Assembly (NCBI GenBank): GCA_002381155.1
Contig: DFQX01000092.1
Location: forward strand, 904-28,784
Origin: Flavobacteriaceae bacterium UBA3478
GTDB taxonomy: Bacteria > Bacteroidota > Bacteroidia > Flavobacteriales > Flavobacteriaceae
DNA: 27,881 nucleotides
Reading direction: 5' to 3'
Positions 1 to 6,874 of the stretch are shown here, piece after piece (the stretch's first letter is position 1; each line of letters opens with the position of its first letter). The translations under genes and the position numbers were made by a program. The notes under the pieces were generated by a model. The model saw only the letters and a list, made by a program, of their open reading frames with translations. It searched no databases and was not told the DNA's origin.

Positions 1-347
1 TGCTTTTCAGGCAGATTATTTACAATTTTCTCGACAAAGGAAAGTCGATCTTTTGCTTCAAAGGCTGCCGATTGATCATGACTCTTATCATGAATAGAAT
101 ACTCTATACTCATATTCGAAGCCTGTTTGGACTTCAAACGATCATAACAATAATTCTTCACCATGGTCATGGCATAAGCCTCTATACTCTTGACGTGAGA
201 AAGCTTTGAAGAACTCTGCCAAACCTTAACTAACACCTCTTGAGTAGCATCTTGAGCCTCCTCATGCGAAATAAGTAATCGTTTCGCTATGCGAAATAAT
301 TTCTGCTCGATCTGATGAACAGTCTCTATGTAAGCGGCCTCTTTCAC
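1..347 (-). CDS. ECF-family RNA polymerase sigma factor, N-terminal part (cut by window edge)
   Basis: The reverse strand reads from a GTG at 347 through about 115 codons with no stop and runs off the window. The translation includes LFRIAKRLLISHEEAQDATQ followed by EVLVKVWQSS, the sigma-70 region 2 pattern (core binding and -10 recognition), and then an AYAMTMVKNYCYDRLKS stretch like the end of region 2. Region 4 lies beyond the edge. An in-frame TAA sits 12 bases upstream of the GTG and no ATG lies near the start of region 2, so GTG is the best start; this is inferred. The gene is divergent from the S41 protease gene with 65 bases between them. No anti-sigma factor gene is visible, and downstream genes are outside the window. 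Its regulon cannot be told from here. Confidence 0.85.
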   Translation of the reverse strand, partial: MKEAAYIETVHQIEQKLFRIAKRLLISHEEAQDATQEVLVKVWQSSSKLSHVKSIEAYAMTMVKNYCYDRLKSKQASNMSIEYSIHDKSHDQSAAFEAKDRLSFVEKIVNNLPEK

Positions 348-367
348 AAATGATTCTTAAGGTTCTC

Positions 368-375
368 CAAATTAA
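368..375 (-). promoter_or_regulatory. Possible -7 box for the sigma factor gene
   Basis: On the minus strand TTAATTTG, one base from the Bacteroidota -7 consensus TAnnTTTG, lies about 20 bases before the GTG start. No good -33 element was seen, so this is weak. Confidence 0.3.
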
Positions 376-388
376 GACGAAATCATCC

Positions 389-396
389 TAAATTTG
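389..396 (+). promoter_or_regulatory. -7 promoter box for the S41 protease-rmuC unit
   Basis: TAAATTTG is an exact match to the Bacteroidota -7 consensus TAnnTTTG and ends 16 bases before the ATG at 413. That would give a leader of roughly 10 bases. A TTCT at 363-366 is a poor -33 candidate, so the call rests on the -7 box and its position. Confidence 0.55.
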
Positions 397-412
397 TTAC
401 AAAGCACGATTT

Positions 413-1852
413 ATGAAATTGAAACGGATATCCTACACTCTACTGGTCGCAGCAACCATCTTATTTAATTCCTGTTCATCAGATCCAGTCAATCCTGAGA
501 TTGATGAAGTTAGTCTTAAGGACATCGAAATTCAAAATTTTATGTGGAGATCGATGAACCTATGGTATTACTGGCAAAGTAGAGTTCCTAATTTGGCAGA
601 TTCAAAGATTGAAAACACGGCAGATTATATTGACTATTTAAAAAATAATCCAGACCCAGAGAATTTCATTGAAAGTTTACTTGACCCTGAGGATCGATTT
701 ACTTTTTATTCAGATGATTATACTGAATTAACTAATACGCTATCAGGCATCTCCAAAAGTAATGGGTTAGAATTTGGATTAGTCTTAGAAGCAGAAGACA
801 GTGACAAAGTGATTTTGTATACCAAATACACTTTTAAAAACTCCGATGCGGAGAGACAAGGAATTCAGCGCGGAGACTTATTCAATAGGGTAAACGGAAC
901 ACCAATTACCACCTCTAATTATATTGAATTATTGTTTTCAACCGATGACAGTTACACTTTAGGTAAAGTGGAATACATGGATGGAGAATTTGTAGACAGC
1001 GAAGAGTCCGTACTGCTAACTAAAGAAGAGAATTTAGCTGAACATCCTATTTATCTAGACACGATCTTCACCGTAGAAGATAAAAAAATCGGGTACCTCA
1101 TGTACAATGCCTTTATCGCTAATTACGATACAGAGGTGATGGCAGTATTCGATGAATTTCAAAGCAATGGAGTAAACGAAATGGTTCTTGACCTTAGATA
1201 TAATTCAGGGGGGTCTACCGCATCAGCTAGGAAAATTGCAAGTCGTATTTATAACGCTACAGAAGAGACCGTGTTTGCCCGCCAAGACTGGAATGAAAAA
1301 TGGAATGAAGCCTTTGGAAATCAATTAGAAGATTATTTCGATACCAATAAAGGACTTAACCTTGGGCGGGTTTATATCCTTACTGAAACCACAAGTGCTT
1401 CAGCAAGCGAACTTCTTATTAATGGCCTAGATCCACATATGCAAGTCATCCACATTGGCGACACGACTCGAGGTAAAAACGAATTTTCAATCACTCTAGT
1501 AGATGATGTCAGCGGTTATTCTAATTTCCCCTTTCTCTATCACCCTAGTAGAGAACCTTATATTAATTCAAATGTTTCATGGGCGCTTCAACCTCTAGTT
1601 GGTAGATATGAGAATTCGGTAGGTTTTTCTGATTATACCTCAGGTCTTGTACCGGATATTATCCAATCAGAGTCGGTTCTTAATATGGGACAAATTGGAT
1701 CTATTACCGAACCACTTCTAGCTAAGGCAATCGAACAAATCACCAGCGTTGTTTCGTCTTCTCGTGAATCTGAGCTAGCTACCGCAGAGAGTGGTCCTAA
1801 AAAAACCATTGAATTCAAGCGACCTTACATGGATGTAACGATTAAAAATTAG
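413..1852 (+). CDS. S41 family (C-terminal processing) peptidase, predicted lipoprotein
   Basis: This is a serine protease of the CtpA/tricorn-core family, expected to cleave exported proteins near their C-termini. Residues 1-20 form a lipoprotein signal ending in FNSC, with Cys21 as the lipidated residue, so the protein should be membrane-anchored in the periplasm or on the outer membrane. A PDZ-like region lies at about 115-190, including GIQRGDLFNRVNG. The protease core has LDLRYNSGGS near 259-268, the nucleophile motif TTSASASE (Ser330 by spacing) and the general-base Lys355 in TTRGKNEF. The 25-residue Ser-Lys spacing is the family norm. At 479 residues it is an ordinary Bacteroidota S41 lipoprotein. 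rmuC follows three bases after the stop, so the two are probably co-transcribed. The in vivo substrate is unknown. Confidence 0.9.
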   Translation: MKLKRISYTLLVAATILFNSCSSDPVNPEIDEVSLKDIEIQNFMWRSMNLWYYWQSRVPNLADSKIENTADYIDYLKNNPDPENFIESLLDPEDRFTFYSDDYTELTNTLSGISKSNGLEFGLVLEAEDSDKVILYTKYTFKNSDAERQGIQRGDLFNRVNGTPITTSNYIELLFSTDDSYTLGKVEYMDGEFVDSEESVLLTKEENLAEHPIYLDTIFTVEDKKIGYLMYNAFIANYDTEVMAVFDEFQSNGVNEMVLDLRYNSGGSTASARKIASRIYNATEETVFARQDWNEKWNEAFGNQLEDYFDTNKGLNLGRVYILTETTSASASELLINGLDPHMQVIHIGDTTRGKNEFSITLVDDVSGYSNFPFLYHPSREPYINSNVSWALQPLVGRYENSVGFSDYTSGLVPDIIQSESVLNMGQIGSITEPLLAKAIEQITSVVSSSRESELATAESGPKKTIEFKRPYMDVTIKN

Positions 1853-1855
1853 AAA

Positions 1856-3142
1856 ATGGCTGAGATCGCACTTACTATACTCGCACTTATTCTAGGAGGT
1901 ACAGGCTTTTATTTCGGCAAGAGATTAAGTACTGTTGAGTCACAAACACTTCTCAATGAACGAATTAGACAATTAGCCGATCAACTCGCCATCTCAGAAA
2001 CTAGTTTAAAATCGATTTCGCAAGAAAAAGAAGAGCAATTACGTCATCTCATCCATCTCGAGGCAGAGTTGACCTCCTTAAAATCAAAGGAGGATGAGCG
2101 AGTGAAAGAATTAGAAAGCTTACAGAAAAAATTTCAAACTGAATTTGAAAATCTCGCTCAGAAAATCCTCGATGAAAAATCATCGAAAATGAATGAGCAA
2201 AACAAGGAAAGTATTAAGCTCTTACTCGACCCACTTAGAGAACGTATCAGTGACTTCTCCAAAAAGGTAGAGGATTCGAATAAGCAAAATTTAACCTTTC
2301 ACGAAACCTTTAAAGTTGAATTAAAGCACATGCAAGAGCAAAGCCTTCTCATGCAAAATGAAGCTGCAAATCTGGTAAAAGCATTGAAAGGTGATAATAA
2401 AATGCAAGGAAACTGGGGTGAAATGGTCCTCGAGCGAATACTTGAGAAATCAGGCCTTCGTAAGGATATTGAATACTCAGTTCAACAGAGTTTTACAACT
2501 GCTGAAGGTAAGCGTTTGATGCCTGATGTAATTATCAATTTACCCGATGACAAAAAATTCATCGTCGATTCGAAGGTATCTCTAGTTCACTACGAGCAAT
2601 TTATCAATACTGAAGATGAAACAGAGAAAGAAACTTTTGCAAAGCTCCATTTAAATTCAATTCAAAGACACATCAAAGAACTTAGTGAAAAGCGTTACGA
2701 AGACTTATATGAAGTCAATTCACCTGAATTTGTAATCTTATTTATTGCTATCGAACCCGCTTTCGGAGTTGCTCTCCAAAGAGATCCTTTACTGTATTCT
2801 AAGGCTTTCGACCAAAACATCATTCTCGTTACTCCGACTACACTTCTCGCAACATTGCGTACCATCGACGCCATGTGGAACACCGATAGACAACATAAAA
2901 ACGCACTTGAAATCGCACAAAAGGCGGGGGCGCTACACGATAAGTTTGTTGGTTTTATTGAGGATATGAATAAGGTGGGGTTAAGAATGAATGATGCTAA
3001 GAAAACCTATGAAGAAGCTATGAATAAACTTCATTTAGGTCGGGGTAACGTCGTTCGTAGCATTGATAAATTAAGAGAACTCGGAGCTAAAACCAAAAAG
3101 GATCTTCCTGAGGCAAATTTAAACAGAGCTCTAGAGGAGTGA
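1856..3142 (+). CDS. rmuC: RmuC family protein (DNA recombination limiting protein)
   Basis: RmuC proteins are membrane-anchored, coiled-coil proteins with a nuclease-like core. In E. coli RmuC limits rearrangement at inverted repeats; the biochemical activity is not settled. A hydrophobic helix at residues 2-20 is followed by a long Lys/Glu/Leu-rich coiled coil at about 25-150. The conserved RmuC block starts at GNWGEMVLERILEKSGL and continues with GKRLMPDVIINLPD and KKFIVDSKVSL, where an acidic residue and Lys resemble a PD-(D/E)xK fold. The length of 428 residues is normal. The start lies three bases after the protease stop. The 3' end overlaps the convergent pgl gene by 12 bases, leaving no room for a separate terminator. 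Confidence 0.92.
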   Translation: MAEIALTILALILGGTGFYFGKRLSTVESQTLLNERIRQLADQLAISETSLKSISQEKEEQLRHLIHLEAELTSLKSKEDERVKELESLQKKFQTEFENLAQKILDEKSSKMNEQNKESIKLLLDPLRERISDFSKKVEDSNKQNLTFHETFKVELKHMQEQSLLMQNEAANLVKALKGDNKMQGNWGEMVLERILEKSGLRKDIEYSVQQSFTTAEGKRLMPDVIINLPDDKKFIVDSKVSLVHYEQFINTEDETEKETFAKLHLNSIQRHIKELSEKRYEDLYEVNSPEFVILFIAIEPAFGVALQRDPLLYSKAFDQNIILVTPTTLLATLRTIDAMWNTDRQHKNALEIAQKAGALHDKFVGFIEDMNKVGLRMNDAKKTYEEAMNKLHLGRGNVVRSIDKLRELGAKTKKDLPEANLNRALEE

Positions 3143-3829
3143 TGAGGCGTCCTCATCTAAGAACCAAACCGCATTCTTCACTAAAGTTGCTGGGTAGGTA
3201 GCAGCCACAGGCTTATTGTTGGCAATTTCTTCAACAACGGTTGCCTTAGACGCACCTGAAACCAAAAACACCGTTTGAGTTGCAGCATCAATCATTTTAC
3301 CGGTCATACTTATTCTGCGTTGACCTGAAGGGTGGCTAGCAGCGACGGCATAGGCATCTGCACGGTATAGGTCTATTTCATGCGGAAAAATCGAGGCGGT
3401 GTGCCCATCTTCACCTAGACCTAACATTACTAAGTCTATAATAGGATGAGCCTTTAGAAGTTGATGATAACGATCGGCTTCAACCTCTGGATCCTCCTCC
3501 CCTTTAATTCTAAAGACGCGATCCGTTTGATGATCGATATGATTAAGTAAGTGTTTACAGGTCATCCCGTAATTACTCTGTGAATCATTCGGAGCTACGC
3601 AACGTTCATCTCCCCAATAAAAGTAAACCGATGACCAATCAATTTGTGTACGATAACGCTCTACTAAAAAATCAAACAATCCGACGGGAGTGCTTCCTCC
3701 AGATAAAGACCAATGAAAACCCTCTTTATAACCCAAGGGAGTGCTTAACTTATCTGTTATTAGCTGAGCTAAGTAATGTGCAAATGCTTCAGTTAAAGAT
3801 GATTTATTCGAGTAGATTCTTTTATCCAT
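3131..3829 (-). CDS. pgl: 6-phosphogluconolactonase
   Basis: It hydrolyses 6-phosphoglucono-delta-lactone to 6-phosphogluconate, the second step of the oxidative pentose phosphate pathway, in the cytosol. It belongs to the DevB/SOL family, seen from LSGGSTP at residues 42-48, GDERCVAP at 73-80 and GLGEDGHTASIFP at 137-149. The start chosen is the ATG at 3829 (232 residues), whose A is also the last base of the zwf stop codon (TGATG overlap), a typical coupled junction. An in-frame ATG at 3847 would add MCNFIL and overlap zwf by 19 bases; it is possible but less likely. The gene follows zwf in one transcription unit. Its tail overlaps rmuC by 12 bases on the opposite strand. Confidence 0.95.
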   Translation of the reverse strand: MDKRIYSNKSSLTEAFAHYLAQLITDKLSTPLGYKEGFHWSLSGGSTPVGLFDFLVERYRTQIDWSSVYFYWGDERCVAPNDSQSNYGMTCKHLLNHIDHQTDRVFRIKGEEDPEVEADRYHQLLKAHPIIDLVMLGLGEDGHTASIFPHEIDLYRADAYAVAASHPSGQRRISMTGKMIDAATQTVFLVSGASKATVVEEIANNKPVAATYPATLVKNAVWFLDEDASSLL

Positions 3830-5367
3830 CAAGATGAAATTACACAATAATTTTCATCATCGGTGAGGAGTTCACCAGGATTTCTCCAATAACCCGGGCC
3901 CTCGATAAATTCATTAGACATTTTAGGGCCCCAAGTACCTGCAGGATACCCATGCATCGGCATATTCTGACTGTTCCAATGCGCAATGATCGGATCTACA
4001 AACTCCCATGCCTTCTCAACCTCTTCAGCCCTAGCATAAAGCGTAGCATCACCATTTAAAGCATCTAGTAAAAGGCGTTCATAAGCCTGCAATACTTTTC
4101 GATCTGTAAAACTGTCGTAATAAAAATCCATGTTTACTTGCTGAGCCTTAAATCCTTGACCGGGTTGTTTCACTCCGAATTTCAAGAGAATACCCTCGTT
4201 CGGCTGGATACGAATTACCAAAATATTCTTCTTTGAATGTCCAGCACTATATTGAAATATTTGCTGTTCAGGTCGCTTAAAATAGATAACAAGTTCTGTA
4301 ACCGTTGTAGGCATTCGCTTCGCCGTTCTCACGTAAAAGGGAGTACCCTTCCATCGCTCATTATCTACGAAAAATCGGACAGCCGCAAAGGTTTCGGTTA
4401 GTGATTGTTCAGCAACTCCCTGTTCTTCTCGATAACCTTCAACAAGCGAGCCATTAATTCTTGAAGCCGTGTATTGGCCTCTAAGGGTATTACGTTCAAT
4501 ATCTTCACCCGTAAGTAATGGTCGTAATGCTTCGAGAGCCCTTACTTTCTCATTTCTAATGTCTTCAGAGCTTTCTGACTGAGGAGGCTCCATGACGACC
4601 AAAGAAACTAACTGTAAAAGATGATTCTGAAACATATCGCGAAGCGCTCCTGTATGATCGTAATAACCACCTCTGAGGGCAACACCATCCGCTTCTGCAT
4701 TGGTAATCTCGACACGCTCTATGTATTTAGAATTCCATAGAGGCTCAAAAATCGAATTCGAAAATCGAGTTACCAAAAGGTTTTGGACCGTTTCCTTGCC
4801 GAGATAATGATCAATTCTAAAGATTTGCTCCTCTTTAAAATATCGATGTAAACCTTCATTAATCGATTTAGCCGTTTCGAGACTATAGCCAAAGGGCTTT
4901 TCAACGACCAATCTTCGAAATGAAGTTGACCCTTTTTGATCATCTAACAATCCTGCTACCTTTAATCGTTTAGCGATCGATTCATAAAGATTAGGTGGAG
5001 TAGAACAATAGAATAAATATCTACCCTCTAGTGAAAAAGTCTTATCGGTTTCAAATACCTTTTTTGCCAACGCCTCATAGTCATCTAGATAGTCCTTATC
5101 TAAGGTGAAGTATAAAAATCGTTCGGCGTATTTATCGAAGCTTTCCTTACGAATATCCTTAGAAAGGTGATCGTTTTCGAGAAGTACCTTAGAGGCAAAT
5201 TCCTCATTCGAAAAAGGACTTCTTCCTACCCCAAGTATACGAGTATTTTGAGATATTAAATTACTGTCGAATAAACGAATTAAGGCCGGAATTAATTTTC
5301 TTGAAGTAAGATCACCCGATGCTCCAAATAGAACAATTAATTGAGAATCGGCCTTCGTGAATGACAT
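3829..5367 (-). CDS. zwf: Glucose-6-phosphate 1-dehydrogenase
   Basis: It oxidises glucose-6-phosphate to 6-phosphoglucono-lactone, the entry to the oxidative pentose phosphate pathway. The Rossmann motif GASGDLT is at residues 15-21. EKPFG is at 156-160. The active-site signature RIDHYLGKE is at 184-192, with the catalytic His and Lys present. Arg49 in LGVGRSPF aligns with Arg46 of the Leuconostoc enzyme, which contacts the 2'-phosphate of NADP, so NADP use is plausible (inference). The length of 512 residues is full size. pgl follows with a one-base overlap, and gnd is divergent 91 bases away, so all three oxidative-branch enzymes are encoded together. Confidence 0.97.
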   Translation of the reverse strand: MSFTKADSQLIVLFGASGDLTSRKLIPALIRLFDSNLISQNTRILGVGRSPFSNEEFASKVLLENDHLSKDIRKESFDKYAERFLYFTLDKDYLDDYEALAKKVFETDKTFSLEGRYLFYCSTPPNLYESIAKRLKVAGLLDDQKGSTSFRRLVVEKPFGYSLETAKSINEGLHRYFKEEQIFRIDHYLGKETVQNLLVTRFSNSIFEPLWNSKYIERVEITNAEADGVALRGGYYDHTGALRDMFQNHLLQLVSLVVMEPPQSESSEDIRNEKVRALEALRPLLTGEDIERNTLRGQYTASRINGSLVEGYREEQGVAEQSLTETFAAVRFFVDNERWKGTPFYVRTAKRMPTTVTELVIYFKRPEQQIFQYSAGHSKKNILVIRIQPNEGILLKFGVKQPGQGFKAQQVNMDFYYDSFTDRKVLQAYERLLLDALNGDATLYARAEEVEKAWEFVDPIIAHWNSQNMPMHGYPAGTWGPKMSNEFIEGPGYWRNPGELLTDDENYCVISS

Positions 5368-5412
5368 AAACGCTTTTTAATTGGTCAGAATTATTCGATT
5401 TTTGCGACAAGG

Positions 5413-5420
5413 CGAATATA
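5413..5420 (-). promoter_or_regulatory. Possible -7 box for zwf-pgl
   Basis: On the minus strand TATATTCG matches TAnnTTTG at all but one defined base, about 45 bases before the zwf ATG. The 91-base zwf/gnd intergenic region must hold both promoters. I could not find a convincing box for gnd in it. Confidence 0.3.
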
Positions 5421-5458
5421 CATCCTTAATTTCGTTTTAGAATTTAAAGTGGATAACT

Positions 5459-6853
5459 ATGAATAAATCAAGTTTCGGTTTAATTGGATTAGGTGTAATG
5501 GGACGAAATCTACTGCTCAATGTTGCAGATCATGGATTTCAAGTTAGTGGTTTAGATCTTGATCCGAGACAGGTTAGCGCCATGCAATCTGAGCGTTTAG
5601 AAAGTCACCAGCTAGAGGCATTTACATCCACTGATGATTTTCTTAAAAGTCTCACCTCACCTAGAACTATCATGCTTTTAGTTCCTGCTGGAGCTATTGT
5701 TGATCAGGTTATAGAATCATTAATTCCTAAACTCGACAAAGGTGATTTAATCATTGATGGGGGTAATAGTCATTTTCTTGATACTGAGCGGCGCGAGCAG
5801 TTTTTAAATAGTAAAGGGCTACTGTTTTTAGGGACTGGTGTATCTGGTGGCGCTCAAGGAGCAAGAAAGGGGCCGAGTATCATGCCGGGAGGTGATTTCG
5901 AAGCCTACCAGAGGGTGGCTCCCATTTTCGAAGCAATTGCAGCAAAATACGAAAGCGAGCCCTGCGTTTCTTATGTCGGACGATCAGGTGCAGGCAACTA
6001 CGTAAAAATGGTTCATAATGGCATTGAGTATGCCATCATGCAGAGTATTGCAGAAGTCTACGCACTTTTCAGATCTTACGGATTCTCCAACGCAGAAGTA
6101 AAGTCGGCATTTGATAGTTATCAAAAAGGAAGATTATCTTCTTTCTTAATCGAAATAACCGCCGCTATTTTAGGAACGAAAGACCCTGAAGGAAAGGGGG
6201 AACTCGTCGACAATATCCTAGACAAGGCAAAACAAAAGGGCACAGGTAAATGGACCTCTCAAAACGCCATGGACCTAGGAATCGCCATCCCTAGCATTGA
6301 TATGGCCGTTAGTCAACGTGCCTTGTCGGCCTTAAAAGAATTACGAGTACAACTATCAGGTAAAAAGCCTCATCTAGAAAAGATTGATTTCAATACACTG
6401 GTTGAACATGCAGAAAAGGCATTATACGCAAGCTTCGCCATCGCATATGCTCAAGGATTGCAACAAATTAGTGAAGCCTCTAAGGTTTATGATTATCAAA
6501 TCGACCTAGTGAGTGTTATTAAGCTTTGGCGCGGGGGTTGTATAATTCAATCGAGAATGTTAGGTGATTTAGCAACAAGTTTTGAAAATGAGTCTATCAT
6601 ACATTTGTTTGAATCTACTCACTTCAAATCGGCTTTAACTGAAGCCGTTGAAGGGTTAAGAGAACTCGTTTTATCTGGCGTGAAAAATGCTTTACCTATC
6701 GGAACACTTTCAAGTAGTCTTAGCTACTATGACACACTACACTGTTCAGATCTACCGGTAAATATGGTACAAGCGCAAAGAGATTTCTTTGGATCACACA
6801 CCTATGAAAGAAAAGACCAGCCGGGTACTTTTCATCACGACTGGTCTCTTTAA
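5459..6853 (+). CDS. gnd: 6-phosphogluconate dehydrogenase (decarboxylating)
   Basis: It converts 6-phosphogluconate to ribulose-5-phosphate and CO2, completing the oxidative branch started by the divergent zwf-pgl unit. The dinucleotide fingerprint G10-L-G12-VM-G15 is at the N-terminus. The substrate-site signature GVSGGAQGARKGPSIMPGG is at 127-145, and YVKMVHNGIEY at 181-191 carries the catalytic Lys183. The length of 464 residues fits the long dimeric family. Oddly, the end of the second strand reads GLDLDPRQ (31-38), where NADP-dependent enzymes have an Asn-Arg-Ser/Thr motif. Acidic residues there usually mean NAD preference, so this may be an NAD-type enzyme (inference). It ends 21 bases short of the convergent carB stop codon. 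Confidence 0.95.
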   Translation: MNKSSFGLIGLGVMGRNLLLNVADHGFQVSGLDLDPRQVSAMQSERLESHQLEAFTSTDDFLKSLTSPRTIMLLVPAGAIVDQVIESLIPKLDKGDLIIDGGNSHFLDTERREQFLNSKGLLFLGTGVSGGAQGARKGPSIMPGGDFEAYQRVAPIFEAIAAKYESEPCVSYVGRSGAGNYVKMVHNGIEYAIMQSIAEVYALFRSYGFSNAEVKSAFDSYQKGRLSSFLIEITAAILGTKDPEGKGELVDNILDKAKQKGTGKWTSQNAMDLGIAIPSIDMAVSQRALSALKELRVQLSGKKPHLEKIDFNTLVEHAEKALYASFAIAYAQGLQQISEASKVYDYQIDLVSVIKLWRGGCIIQSRMLGDLATSFENESIIHLFESTHFKSALTEAVEGLRELVLSGVKNALPIGTLSSSLSYYDTLHCSDLPVNMVQAQRDFFGSHTYERKDQPGTFHHDWSL

Positions 6854-6874
6854 AATTATTCTCGAAAATTTTTT

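Noticed and set aside
413..1852. The S41 protease as the regulator (site-1/site-2-like protease) of the adjacent ECF sigma factor
   Set aside because: Adjacency alone is not evidence. No anti-sigma gene is visible, and the S41 gene is coupled to rmuC rather than to the sigma factor gene.
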